A stretch of 64,000 nucleotides of DNA from CAYNVQ01 sp964400735 (GCA_964400735.1 CAYNVQ010000001.1:1110062-1174061); one strand, 5' to 3'. Positions 7,652 to 17,140 are shown, counted from the first letter of the stretch. The notes: generated from the letters alone by a model not told the origin. Translations and numbers: made by a program.

Positions 7652-10600
7652 TTATCGCACCAACGGAATGTCACCCAACATCCCCCAGAGATATACTCCA
7701 ATGCCTTTGATATACCACCGGCCGTTCGATGGGCGCCATACTGCAATGTCTGTTATCCCGTCTCCGTTGTAATCACCAGGTGCTGGGATGTCTCCCGCTG
7801 TTCCCCAAATATAACCACCTACGCCTTTGATATACCATCGTCCATTCGAAGGTCTCCATACCGCTATGTCCGTTACTCCATCACCATTATAGTCCGCTGG
7901 TACAGGTATATCGCCTGAGGTCCCCCATACATACCCTCCAACTCCTCTTATGTACCATCTTCCATTCGACGGCCTCCACACAGCTACGTCAGTCTTTCCG
8001 TCTCCGTTATAATCCTCAGGTACAGGTATATCTCCTGCTGTTCCCCAAGCATAACCACCAACACCTTTGATATACCAGCGTCCGTTGGACGGTCTCCAGA
8101 CGGATATGTCTGTTTTTCCGTCTCCGTTATAATCTCCTGGGACAGGAATATCCCCTGACGTTCCCCAACTCGCTCCTCCAATACTCCTAACATACCATCT
8201 TCCATTCGAAGGTCTCCACACGGCAATATCAGTGGTGCCATCGCCATTATAATCCCCATTCACTGGAATATCTCCTGATACACCCCAAGCTGCTCCTCCG
8301 ACACCTTTGATATACCACTTTCCATTTGAAGGCCTGAAGACCGAGACATCGGAAGATCCATTCCCATCAAAATCATGCCCATCAAATATATATTTTGAAG
8401 ATATTGTTTCGGCACCCTTTGATGTAGCTCCCCATGCTTTATTATTCAAATATCCTAAAAAAGTTCCTATCCCAGTTGAAGTGTTAACCGATAACAATTC
8501 ATAATCATCTGTAAAACCATAGAGATTGTTTTTTTTATCGAAGGCCAAACCATATACATAGTTGTAACCAATATTCCCGATGATGCTGGCAATTCCGTTT
8601 GATTTATTTATGACTGCCAGGAAATCATAAGTGTTAGAATAACTGTATTTCACAGTAGCATATAATCTGCCATCCGGAGAAAATATTAAATCGCCACTTG
8701 ATCTAAGATCGCCTCCAAAGCTGCCGATATAGGTTCCTGAGCCTGTCACAACGTTTATTGATATAAATTCTCCGTATATGGTCGCTCCATAGAGCTTTCC
8801 ATTATTGTCAAATGCTAAAGCGTTAGTCTCGAATCCGATGCTTCCAATTAGTGTTCCTGCCCCAGTGTTGGGATCTATACGTAATAAACTGCCATATGTA
8901 CAGCCATAAAGTTCTCCAGATTGGTTAAAGGCAATATCTGTTACATTCCCAAATCCTATATCTCCCATAAATGTTTCATATAAGGAGTTTGAATCTATCG
9001 AGTAAAGAGAATAACTATCATCGTAGTAAAGGTTGGAGGAATTTGCATTTTGTGTTGTGAATTCCCAAGGCAAACTTTGTGTTTCGCCGCAATAATTTTT
9101 CGCCACTATTTTCCAATAATATTTAGTGCTGAAATGTAAATTGCCAAGGTCATAGAAATTATCTGTCACTGTTCCAACAAGTGGTGGAGGATTAATGGTG
9201 CCAAAATAAACATCGTAAGAGGCTGCATTCGCGCAATCAGACCATCGCAGATTAGCATCGGTTGAGATGCCAGAAGCCCCATTAGTGGGGATTGGGTTAG
9301 TCGGCATGCCGGGGGTTGGGCAATAATATGTTGTCGCCCCTCTTTCATTAGAATAATCTGAATTGCCATAGATGTTATAAGCTCTCACTCGATAATAGTA
9401 AGTTGTGCTTGGAGTCAATCCTGTATCTGAGTAGTAAGTAGTATTTGGCCCCACATTTGCAATCTCACTATACGTGCCATTTGTTCCAACTTTGCGCTCA
9501 ATCTTGAATCCGTCTTCATTTATTGAATTATCATGCCAGTATAGGTCTATTCGATCATAAGACATGACAGCTAATGCCAGAGTTGAAGGAGGATCAGGTG
9601 GATACCCAGATACGTTTGTGATTCTTATATAGTCAAAACCAATAGTATCAATATTAGATTCATTGATGCCACTATCAGCCGGATCTATTCTTATTCCTGT
9701 AATGGTCCCATTCCAATTTGAATTAAGAGCCAGGTTAATAGGATATTCGTGATACTCGCCATCATTAATCACAACGAAATCAACTTTTTTATCTTCTGAA
9801 TAGGTTGGAAAGTCCGATGTTATGAAATAAATTGCGCCAATATTGTCGGGAGCATTACTTGCCATCTTTATTTGGACAGCATTGTAATTTGAGGAATCAA
9901 TAGATAAAGGAGGGCTAATAATGTACGGATCTAAACCTAAAGGGTCAATATATAGAACTCCATCCCTATTGGGATCATCATTATTTATTGAGTAGTCTTC
10001 GATGTTATATAAAATCCAACCCTTCGCACAATGATTAACATCAAATTCCCAATTTTTTTCATCGGTAACTAGAAGATTTTGACACATGTCAAGAGTGTAT
10101 GGATCTGATTGTGGCGTGATATATCCGTAAGGATCAATTGGTATACCATTCTTTCTTACTTCGAAATGAAGATGTGGAAATCCTTCACAGCCTTTATCTC
10201 CAACTTCAGCGATTTTATCTTCTCTGTTCACGATCTTTGTCTCTCCAGGATTTACGATTCTCCAGGAACAGTGAAGATACCAGGTGGAGTATCCATCTCC
10301 ATGATCGATTTTTAAAGTATTCCAAGTCTCTGGAGAACCGTTAACAGGATCACTTGTGGGAACTGAAGCAATACCACTTGCAGGAGGATATATTGGAGTT
10401 TCTAGGGTTGCCCTAAAATCAATGCCAGGATGACCATCATAATATAGGTATTCTGAAGCTCCGCCACCAGTGTAGTTCCCGTTGATTACAAAATTTTGGC
10501 CACTTTCCTGTTTATATCCGGTTGGAAAAGTGATATCGTATCCATATTTCTCTTCTCCAGTTTCACTAGTATATGCAGCTACGATATTATCTTTTCCATA

Positions 10601-11428
10601 GTAACTCATCATACTATGATCAAACACTGCATTAATAGGAGCATTATAAGGATCTAATCCAGCTAACGGAAAATTTAAAAGTATCGAAGAACTGGACATT
10701 TCTTTTAAACATCTATAAAAATTCTTTATGCCATTTATAGATTTGATACAATTTTTAAGCACATGAGTACCTGCATTTTTCGCAGCAAACTGTTCAACAA
10801 ATTTATTTGGAAACGTTAATTTAAATTGTCTAAAATCATGCGACAACTTTGAGGCTGTCAGTATTAACTGGTCCACAAATCCTTGGCAGTTTGCTACGTT
10901 TGATTCAACATCGAATAAAGTTAGATTAAGGGCATTATCCAAAGTGCTCTGACTAATACTATTAATTCCCGAGATCAGTCCCTGTTTTATTTCTAAAAGC
11001 GCAATCATGATCATTGGGTTTACTTTATTTGCTACACCATCAGACCATATAACTTTACAAGAAAAATATATAATTTCAGCAGGGGAAGATTCTCTCGCCA
11101 ACTTTCCATTTGGAAAAACTAGATTGTAAATTTCAAGATTGTAAGGATATGTCAGATAATATTTTTTATATAATTCTTTATCTGCTAACGGACTCTTTTT
11201 CAATTCCAAAAAGTTTTGAATTTGTTCTATGGTCATTGAATTGACATTTGTAAATACTTCATCAGAAATGATAGAGTCGATATTAAATGATTTTTCATTA
11301 GGCTCTTCAGCTCTTTCTGCACTTAAAATTCCATCAGTGTTTGTAGACAAAAATGAGAAAAACAATAAAAAAATTACCAATATTGACAATTTGAAATATT
11401 TGTTTTTGGACTGATGGTCTTTCTCCAT
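7652..11428 (-). CDS. Exported M23-type peptidase with FnIII, beta-propeller and FG-GAP repeats
   Basis: 1258 residues, probably secreted to or displayed on the cell surface. The order is: signal peptide (about 10-37); a helical domain (about 60-240) whose segment IIYFSCKVIWSDGVANKVNP, then a LLEIKQGLI motif, recalls the lysozyme-like domain found in some actinobacterial wall hydrolases; a LytM/M23 metallopeptidase domain with HPGID (H333, D337) and HLHFEV (H419, H421) as zinc ligands and catalytic residues; an unassigned beta-rich part (about 450-605); two FnIII domains (about 612-700 and 704-792); a six-bladed-propeller-like region (about 800-1005); and six near-identical FG-GAP units (1018-1258) with calcium-binding DYNGDG loops. 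A GGAGG site precedes the ATG. It would cleave peptidoglycan cross-links, while the C-terminal repeats would bind a ligand. Confidence 0.88.
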   Translation of the reverse strand: MEKDHQSKNKYFKLSILVIFLLFFSFLSTNTDGILSAERAEEPNEKSFNIDSIISDEVFTNVNSMTIEQIQNFLELKKSPLADKELYKKYYLTYPYNLEIYNLVFPNGKLARESSPAEIIYFSCKVIWSDGVANKVNPMIMIALLEIKQGLISGINSISQSTLDNALNLTLFDVESNVANCQGFVDQLILTASKLSHDFRQFKLTFPNKFVEQFAAKNAGTHVLKNCIKSINGIKNFYRCLKEMSSSSILLNFPLAGLDPYNAPINAVFDHSMMSYYGKDNIVAAYTSETGEEKYGYDITFPTGYKQESGQNFVINGNYTGGGASEYLYYDGHPGIDFRATLETPIYPPASGIASVPTSDPVNGSPETWNTLKIDHGDGYSTWYLHCSWRIVNPGETKIVNREDKIAEVGDKGCEGFPHLHFEVRKNGIPIDPYGYITPQSDPYTLDMCQNLLVTDEKNWEFDVNHCAKGWILYNIEDYSINNDDPNRDGVLYIDPLGLDPYIISPPLSIDSSNYNAVQIKMASNAPDNIGAIYFITSDFPTYSEDKKVDFVVINDGEYHEYPINLALNSNWNGTITGIRIDPADSGINESNIDTIGFDYIRITNVSGYPPDPPSTLALAVMSYDRIDLYWHDNSINEDGFKIERKVGTNGTYSEIANVGPNTTYYSDTGLTPSTTYYYRVRAYNIYGNSDYSNERGATTYYCPTPGMPTNPIPTNGASGISTDANLRWSDCANAASYDVYFGTINPPPLVGTVTDNFYDLGNLHFSTKYYWKIVAKNYCGETQSLPWEFTTQNANSSNLYYDDSYSLYSIDSNSLYETFMGDIGFGNVTDIAFNQSGELYGCTYGSLLRIDPNTGAGTLIGSIGFETNALAFDNNGKLYGATIYGEFISINVVTGSGTYIGSFGGDLRSSGDLIFSPDGRLYATVKYSYSNTYDFLAVINKSNGIASIIGNIGYNYVYGLAFDKKNNLYGFTDDYELLSVNTSTGIGTFLGYLNNKAWGATSKGAETISSKYIFDGHDFDGNGSSDVSVFRPSNGKWYIKGVGGAAWGVSGDIPVNGDYNGDGTTDIAVWRPSNGRWYVRSIGGASWGTSGDIPVPGDYNGDGKTDISVWRPSNGRWYIKGVGGYAWGTAGDIPVPEDYNGDGKTDVAVWRPSNGRWYIRGVGGYVWGTSGDIPVPADYNGDGVTDIAVWRPSNGRWYIKGVGGYIWGTAGDIPAPGDYNGDGITDIAVWRPSNGRWYIKGIGVYLWGMLGDIPLVR
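7655..8377. repeat. Six tandem 120-bp repeats encoding FG-GAP units
   Basis: The 3' end of the M23 peptidase gene consists of six units of about 40 codons, each containing VWRPSNGRWYIKGVGGY or a close variant and a DYNGDG-type calcium loop. The units are very similar at the DNA level too, which implies recent expansion or homogenisation. It is not a CRISPR array: the units are contiguous, in frame and without spacers. Confidence 0.85.
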
Positions 11429-11862
11429 TACATATCCTCCAAAAATATTAAAATTCTTTAAAATTTATTAGCGTTGTAGGCTTTTGTTGAAAATTCGTTT
11501 CTTGTTTGATCGTTGTCGAGTATTGTAATGGAAGAAAGAGTAATGAAAAAAGAAAAGCAACCCCTCCAGTAAATTTTTCTGTCTCATCCCTCTCGCTATT
11601 CAGCTGCTTATAACGTATTAAACAGCAGTAAGAATGTTAAGCAATATTTCGACACTTCTTTTGCTATGTTCTCCGTACATAAGACCCAAAAAAAATCAAT
11701 TTATTCCCATATTACCTATGCCTGTATTCTCTTGATGAAAGGAAAATATACAATATATTCAAATTTTTTTACCCGAATGAGATCGGGTGTATATGTTACT
11801 TGCAAGCTGCATAAAGGAAGAGAAAAGAGCCCAGGCATCCCAGAGTAATATCAAAGTAGAAT
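11429..11862. other. AT-rich intergenic region, nothing recognised
   Basis: This 434-base gap carries the ribosome-binding site of the M23 gene (GGAGG near 11434-11441) and otherwise no coding frame with plausible composition. A short imperfect stem (CTGC...GCAG around 11601-11625) is visible but has no T-run. Confidence 0.4.
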
Positions 11863-12666
11863 CTAAAAAGTTATGGTGAAGGTAAGCGCATATTGTTTCG
11901 TTAAAGGATTTAGAGCTGCTCCTATATATCCTTTTATTGCTCCTTCTTCTAAGATTTTCATTATCTTTCCATTTTTACCATGACGTGCAACTAGTCCATA
12001 TACCATTGTTCCAGTCCCAAGAGTCCCTATTGCCAAACTCACTAATATCATAGTGTTACCTGCTGGTTCTCCAATTAGAGTAGCTGCTGTTACAATTGGC
12101 CCAACAACATAGCCAATTGCCATCGCACCTGCTCCAATCCAAATCCATTTCTTTGTGCTTTTTTTCTCCTTTTCAGCTATCTCTAATTTATTTTTCCAGG
12201 TTGGATAATAAGAATCAGTTTCCATAAAATATCTTTCTTTCTCTGACAAAGACATGTTTCCTATTTCAGCTTTTGCTTTTATTTCGGACTCTTCAACAAC
12301 AGGTTCTTCCATTTTTCTTTTAATTGTGCTTTCCTCATCTGGTTCTTTTTTTTCTTCAATTTTTTTATCCTCGACGTTCTCTATCTTTTCTAGAATTTCC
12401 ACTATACTTTGATGAATAAATCCAGTAATCACAATTCCTTTCTCGTCGGGAGGCAGTTTAATAAAATACCAATCGCCTTCTTTTTTTATAACGTCAAGGA
12501 CAGCGCCAAGTGGAACATTTGTGATAATTTCACTTTGAGTACTTGGCTTCAGTCTGATATTGGCTTTAGAAGCAGTGATCCGTACTTGGGATTCACTCGA
12601 GAAAATGATCGTTGTCAGAAGCAAAACAAAAAGAATCAAAGAAAAAAGAGCTTTTAATGGTTTCAT
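11863..12666 (-). CDS. SH3-domain protein with coiled linker and membrane hairpin
   Basis: 267 residues. The signal peptide (1-27, ending around FSSES) is followed by a bacterial SH3 domain (about 28-90, ASKANIRLKPSTQSEII and GDWYFIKLP). A Glu/Lys-rich linker (about 93-165) follows, then two hydrophobic segments (about 174-195 and 203-224), and a C-terminal tail ending in alternating hydrophobics (YALTFTITF) like an outer-membrane strand. Bacterial SH3 domains usually bind peptidoglycan or peptide ligands. An AGGAGG site precedes the ATG. It is transcribed divergently from the sigma-factor gene at 12996, sharing a 329-base promoter region. The same SH3 plus Glu/Lys linker plus envelope-domain layout recurs in the gene at 21253. 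Confidence 0.72.
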   Translation of the reverse strand: MKPLKALFSLILFVLLLTTIIFSSESQVRITASKANIRLKPSTQSEIITNVPLGAVLDVIKKEGDWYFIKLPPDEKGIVITGFIHQSIVEILEKIENVEDKKIEEKKEPDEESTIKRKMEEPVVEESEIKAKAEIGNMSLSEKERYFMETDSYYPTWKNKLEIAEKEKKSTKKWIWIGAGAMAIGYVVGPIVTAATLIGEPAGNTMILVSLAIGTLGTGTMVYGLVARHGKNGKIMKILEEGAIKGYIGAALNPLTKQYALTFTITF

Positions 12667-12741
12667 TTACCCTCCTATTATTAAATATTTTTTCAATCGT
12701 TACTCGAGAGTTCCCTAAATTTGATTTTGGGTTTTAATTAA

Positions 12742-12770
12742 GTAAATATAAGCAGAACGGATTTTCATCA
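12742..12770 (-). promoter_or_regulatory. Possible promoter of the SH3-domain gene
   Basis: On the minus strand TTGATG (12770-12765) and TATTTA (12747-12742) are 17 bases apart, predicting a leader of roughly 70 bases before the ATG at 12666. In an AT-rich gap such matches arise easily, so this is weak. No convincing ECF-type promoter for the divergent sigma gene could be picked out by eye. Confidence 0.3.
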
Positions 12771-12995
12771 ATCCCCCTTTTCCCACCTTGAGGTCCTTGA
12801 ATATAAGATTTCAATTTCTGTATATTCTCTTTCTCTATACATAAGACTGATTAAACGCTGAATTTCTCCCACCTTCGTTTTGATTAGATTTTTCGAGATG
12901 ATCAAAAAATTTTCATTTTATTTGAACGACTTTGTTAGAATGCTGTTGAAATTGGCCCCATTTTTTCATATATTTATTTTGATTTTAGAACAAAA

Positions 12996-13520
12996 ATGGG
13001 GTTTAAAAAAAAATCCGAGATAGATCAATTCATTCAAAATATTTCGAGATCGGTAGAAGTGATAATTTGGAAAATTTTTTCAGATTTGTCTTCTGATGAT
13101 CATAGTGACATAAAACAGGAAGTCAACCTCAAAATTTGGAAAGCCATTTCGAGTGGGAAGAATATCAAGAATTTAAGGTCTTATTTATGGAAGGTTGTTT
13201 ATACGACTGCTTTGGATTTCATCAATGGAAGAATGAGATATGTGAATGTAGAGAAGGACAGAGAATTTTATATCACTGATTGTCTACATGAATCAGAAGA
13301 AATATCAATAGGATCGTTACTGGAGAAAAAGCAGTCAATAGCTGTACTCATGAAAGCGATTGAAACACTAACTCAAAACAGGAGAATTGTTTTAAAATTG
13401 AGCTTGAAGGGGATGAAAATAATAGAAATTGCGCAGTTTTTAGGTTGGAGTCAAAGCAAGGTAAATCATTTGTATTACAGAGGATTAGAAGATCTAAAAA
13501 AAAGAATGAAGACCGAATAG
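12996..13520 (+). CDS. ECF-like RNA polymerase sigma factor
   Basis: 174 residues with sigma-70 region 2 (about 8-80, including LSSDDHSDIKQEVNLKIWK and LRSYLWKVVYTTALDFIN) and region 4 (about 115-170, LTQNRRIVLKLSLKGMKIIE, then IAQFLGWSQSKVNHLYYRGL as the helix-turn-helix). Regions 1 and 3 are absent, as in extracytoplasmic-function sigma factors. It redirects RNA polymerase to a small regulon, usually including its own operon. The anti-sigma gene follows 12 bases downstream. No good ribosome site precedes the ATG, so the start is the least certain part. The divergent SH3 gene and the neighbouring CHAT gene are the obvious candidate targets. Confidence 0.88.
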   Translation: MGFKKKSEIDQFIQNISRSVEVIIWKIFSDLSSDDHSDIKQEVNLKIWKAISSGKNIKNLRSYLWKVVYTTALDFINGRMRYVNVEKDREFYITDCLHESEEISIGSLLEKKQSIAVLMKAIETLTQNRRIVLKLSLKGMKIIEIAQFLGWSQSKVNHLYYRGLEDLKKRMKTE

Positions 13521-13532
13521 CACAGACTGAAA

Positions 13533-14222
13533 ATGATATTTACAGCATCGAATATCAACAACTCTTGCCCAAATGATGAAATGTTCCTAAAGGCATTCAT
13601 GCAGGAACTGAACCCAGATGAAAACGAGAAACTCATAGACCACACTTTAGTATGTAAAAAATGCCATCAGAAATTTGAAATTCTGAGACAGCTTTCAGAA
13701 GAGCTGACAAAAACAGAAACTAGTATAGGAGAGAGAGAGTTAACCAAAGAGGAAGAAAAGGATCTAAGAAACTTGGCTAAAATAAAATTGAAAGGGATTA
13801 AAGGCAATAAATCATTACCTTTCAAACTTGTACCGATCAAATATTTGGCTGCTGCAGCTGCATTGCTAATAGTAATCGCGGGATTATTTTATATATCTAA
13901 AATAAACCAGAGGGAAATTTACAGGGAAGGGGAGAGAAAAGAGGATATTAAGTTGATAAAGCCTTCTGGTCTTGTCAAAAAAGTTCCGGTCATCTTTTCA
14001 TGGACAGCATATGAAGGAGTCGATGATTATACATTTGAATTGATAGATGAGAATCTTACTACTGTTTATGAAAAAGATTTTTTGATGGAAAATCAGTTGA
14101 CACTCCCAGAGGAAGTCAGAAGGAAGCTGAAGAAGGGAATGACTTATGTTTGGAAGGTTGAAGCCAAGAATGAGTTTGGAAAAGTACTGAGTGCCGCGTC
14201 AACCTCTTTTGAACTAGAATAA
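13533..14222 (+). CDS. Membrane anti-sigma factor with zinc-finger-like N-terminus
   Basis: 229 residues. The N-terminal domain carries H37-x3-C41-x2-C44 (HTLVCKKC) plus C12, the zf-HC2 zinc-binding anti-sigma pattern that sequesters the sigma factor in the cytoplasm. One membrane helix lies at about 104-121 (YLAAAAALLIVIAGLFYI). The part outside the membrane (about 145-229) has the FSWTAYEGVDDYTFELIDE ... KKGMTYVWKVEA pattern of an FnIII-like sensor domain. It is 12 bases downstream of the sigma factor and almost certainly co-transcribed. It converges with the CHAT gene, 28 bases apart. The signal sensed is unknown. Confidence 0.82.
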   Translation: MIFTASNINNSCPNDEMFLKAFMQELNPDENEKLIDHTLVCKKCHQKFEILRQLSEELTKTETSIGERELTKEEEKDLRNLAKIKLKGIKGNKSLPFKLVPIKYLAAAAALLIVIAGLFYISKINQREIYREGERKEDIKLIKPSGLVKKVPVIFSWTAYEGVDDYTFELIDENLTTVYEKDFLMENQLTLPEEVRRKLKKGMTYVWKVEAKNEFGKVLSAASTSFELE

Positions 14223-14250
14223 ATAGACATTTCATTAAAGAAGGCAAGCT

Positions 14251-16788
14251 TTATTGAGTCCAGAAGGGGGATGGATCTCCGATAAGAATGAATGCAGCCC
14301 AGTACCGTGGATGACTATATTCAGAGTTCAACATTTCTATTTTTGCCCTCCTAAGGGCAATATCTTTTTGTTCGCCTTTTATAAAGTGTTTATAAAAACA
14401 TTCCATAAACCTGAGCGAAGCGCTGTCGTCAATTTTCCATAGGGATGATAACACAGATCGTGCTCCTGAATAGAGGAACATTCGCGTCAGTCCCATTATT
14501 CCTTCCCCATCTATCAGTTTCCCGACCCTTGTCTCGCAGGCAGAAAGGACCACCAAATCTGCATTCAGTTTAAAGGTGAGCAAATCTCTAGGCTGGAGAA
14601 GATTATCTTCACTCGTATCTTTCCCTGGATTGAGGATCAAAGCCGACCTGTGCCATTTTTCATTATCCAATATCGCATGGACAGCGAAATGAAGTAATTT
14701 AAAGTCGTTCAAATTCAGACTTTTTAGATTCTGTTCTGTAGCGTTTTTGTTGAGGAGGAGGACTCTTTTTTTCTTTTTGAAGATTTTCGAGATGACCTTT
14801 GCCTCTCGAACAGCATTTCTAAGTATAGGATAATTAACTGATGAATGACCACTCGCCATGATAAGTATATCCATTTTTCTCGCTTCTGATGATCTGCGAT
14901 TCACGAGGTTGATTAAAGAAGAAGAAGAGGGGGCGTAAGATATATCGAAATCCTCTATCAGAAAACGAAGCCTTTCTTTGTCTTGATTGACTTTTTGTCT
15001 CGTACGGACAAGCGCTTCGTATGGGAGATACAAAAGACTGTCATCGGGTATTATGATTAATCTTTTAATTCCATGGTTCAGTTTTTTTTCGAATGGTCCC
15101 ATCAGCGACAAAAATAATGTCCGACCTCCCTTCGCTCCTTTGAAATCTTTGCAATTCCTTAGGGTCAAATAGAGCAAATACTTTTCACTCAAATCCCTCA
15201 GAGTTCTTGGATCCTTGATGCGTTCTAGGTGTAACTTTTGTTTTGTTGCCAAAAAAGCAAAAGAATTCTCTCGGCCGACGTAGTATTCGATCAAAGCGGT
15301 TTCACTATCTAAAATTCTGTCTCTTACGTCCTCATAGTTGTAAGAGCTGGGGTAGATTAAATTTGCGAGTTGCTGATTATCAGTTTTAATTCGAACGATC
15401 AAACTCGTGAATGAATCTTCCAATTTTTCAAGTCTAGTAATCAATAAATCTCTTTCTTCCTTAGAAATGTCCGATTTCTTTAAGTATATTTGAATTCTTG
15501 AGATCTCATTAAGAATGCTGTCCATCTTTTTTTTAATATCAGGATCGATATTTTCAAGAAGGTCGATATTGCTTTCATATAGACCTTCAAATAGCGCTCT
15601 AGCTTTGAAGCTCTCGACCAAATAAAAGGCTTCCGCAGCGTATTTATCAGAACCGAATTTTTTGTACAGTTTAAACAATAGACTTATAAAGGACTCATAT
15701 ACTTCCAATTTGCTCTGAATGTAAGCTGATCTAGATTCCATAAGAGGAATCATGTTTCGAAAATTTTCAATCGTATCTATACTTTTCCTGTAATATGCGA
15801 TGGCTTCATGTGTTTGATTCAATTTTTCATAAATCTTTGCCAATCCATAATTAGCATTCCATACAATTTCTAAGGAGCCTGTTCTTTCTCCAATCATTAT
15901 CGCTGTTTTATAGAATTGGCAGGCCCTGTGATGATCCTCTATGCGGAAGTAAACATTACCTAAGATATTCAGGGTCAAGGTTTCTAAGCTATGATTACTT
16001 TGCTTGGTATCCCTGGCAGATTCAGTTCTATGGAAAATATTTGTTAATATTGATTCAAAGTTAAGCTTAATTTTTTCTTTAAAGAAATCATCTAAGATAA
16101 TAATATTAGGACCAAGATTGATCTTATTAGTTGCTGGGGAGTCAGAATTTTCATTGTCTCTGCTTTTTTTATGAATGATCCTACAATTTAAAACAGAAAA
16201 TTTATCTGCGGTGAATTCAATATGATTTGAGCCTGCTAAAACGAATTTGGAATTTGTCACTAGACAGTTGAATACTTCGAGTCTTCCGGCATCGTTGGTG
16301 GAGAATGCGGTCGTGACATGATCAGCAATGATGTTGTATACAGAGGCGGATCCTACATTCTTTTCTCTGTCGTTTATACAGATTGCACTTCCCAGTATAT
16401 TTAAAATGGCTAAATCATGGGCGGTCCATTCGACATCAGGACTATCTCTTTGCAAAATTCCATACTCGGAATTCTTTAATACGAATCCTTCAATTTCAGC
16501 TTCAGCCCTTACCAAGAAAATAGGACTGAAGAGATCTTTTCCCCCATCAATAACCGCACCAAAAAGATTTTTGGATTTTAAATGGATTTTTTTATCGATT
16601 ACTATATTTCTCTCAAAATAGAATCCGTCATCGACTACGACGATGTCATCATCGAGAGCCATGTTTACAGCGTGTTTAATCGTCGAGGAATGACGAGGAA
16701 CCTCTATGGTTTTTCCGATTAGACTTAGGTTAAAAATACAAATATGGAAAATGACAAAAGAAATTTTTTTTACGAGATTTTCGTACAT
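14251..16788 (-). CDS. Exported beta-helix / TPR / CHAT-domain cysteine protease-like protein
   Basis: 845 residues. The signal peptide (about 1-26) leads into a short parallel-beta-helix-like region (about 27-210: IEVPRHSSTIKHAVNMALDD, DDGFYFERNIVIDKKIHLKS). Next come TPR-like helices (about 265-345, LGNVYFRIEDHHRACQFYKT) and a long helical segment (about 350-480), then a CHAT domain (about 560-845) with the caspase/separase-type dyad His704 (LLHFAVHAI) and Cys751 (VVLSACETRVG). The C-terminal LWKIDDSAS ... WAAFILIGDP block is typical of bacterial CHAT. CHAT proteins are caspase-clan proteases, in several systems activated by partner proteins. Here export outside the cytoplasm is predicted, which is unusual. 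The gene lies tail-to-tail with the sigma/anti-sigma pair. Confidence 0.85.
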   Translation of the reverse strand: MYENLVKKISFVIFHICIFNLSLIGKTIEVPRHSSTIKHAVNMALDDDIVVVDDGFYFERNIVIDKKIHLKSKNLFGAVIDGGKDLFSPIFLVRAEAEIEGFVLKNSEYGILQRDSPDVEWTAHDLAILNILGSAICINDREKNVGSASVYNIIADHVTTAFSTNDAGRLEVFNCLVTNSKFVLAGSNHIEFTADKFSVLNCRIIHKKSRDNENSDSPATNKINLGPNIIILDDFFKEKIKLNFESILTNIFHRTESARDTKQSNHSLETLTLNILGNVYFRIEDHHRACQFYKTAIMIGERTGSLEIVWNANYGLAKIYEKLNQTHEAIAYYRKSIDTIENFRNMIPLMESRSAYIQSKLEVYESFISLLFKLYKKFGSDKYAAEAFYLVESFKARALFEGLYESNIDLLENIDPDIKKKMDSILNEISRIQIYLKKSDISKEERDLLITRLEKLEDSFTSLIVRIKTDNQQLANLIYPSSYNYEDVRDRILDSETALIEYYVGRENSFAFLATKQKLHLERIKDPRTLRDLSEKYLLYLTLRNCKDFKGAKGGRTLFLSLMGPFEKKLNHGIKRLIIIPDDSLLYLPYEALVRTRQKVNQDKERLRFLIEDFDISYAPSSSSLINLVNRRSSEARKMDILIMASGHSSVNYPILRNAVREAKVISKIFKKKKRVLLLNKNATEQNLKSLNLNDFKLLHFAVHAILDNEKWHRSALILNPGKDTSEDNLLQPRDLLTFKLNADLVVLSACETRVGKLIDGEGIMGLTRMFLYSGARSVLSSLWKIDDSASLRFMECFYKHFIKGEQKDIALRRAKIEMLNSEYSHPRYWAAFILIGDPSPFWTQ

Positions 16789-16944
16789 TGTTCCCTAGAG
16801 GCAACCTTTAATATATTTTCTTTTTTTCGAAATATCAAGACTCCGAATTCTCTGTGGCATGACCAATGAAGACTTAGCCTTGCCAAATCGTTCTTCGGGG
16901 GGATCTGACGAAATCAGACGGAGTAGATTTTTCAGTATCCCCCA
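16789..16944. other. Upstream region of the CHAT gene
   Basis: An AGGGA site just before the CHAT start codon is the only element seen. The plus-strand open frame beginning at 16859 runs through the terminator hairpin and into the antisense of the GT2 gene, and is not a gene. Confidence 0.4.
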
Positions 16945-17008
16945 TAAAAAAAAAGCCCGGTCAAGGATCGGGCGGGAGAAATCGTCCCGCCCGCTCCTTG
17001 ACCGGGCT
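16945..17008 (-). terminator. Very strong intrinsic terminator of the GT2-HEAT transcript
   Basis: AGCCCGGTCAAGGA (16954-16967) and CGGGCGGGA pair with TCCCGCCCG and TCCTTGACCGGGCT (ending 17008) to form a stem of over 20 bp with one mismatch and a 7-base loop. On the minus strand it is followed by nine T (16954-16946). It lies about 130 bases beyond the stop codon of the glycosyltransferase at 17141. Confidence 0.9.
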
Positions 17009-17140
17009 GTAGGATCAACTTTATTTTATAGGGAGAGGAAACTCTGGCACCAACCGAAACATTTTTCTAGAGCCTGGCTTCCAACCCCTGCATGGCCAAA
17101 AAAACGGAACCATCCCCTCCTCTTATACCCTTTTAAGGGC

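Noticed and set aside
7655..8377. Possible CRISPR array
   Set aside because: Repeats are contiguous in-frame coding units of FG-GAP type with no spacers and no cas genes nearby.
11666..11848. 60-residue open frame in the gap after the M23 gene
   Set aside because: Short, no ribosome site, AT-driven composition and no recognisable motif.
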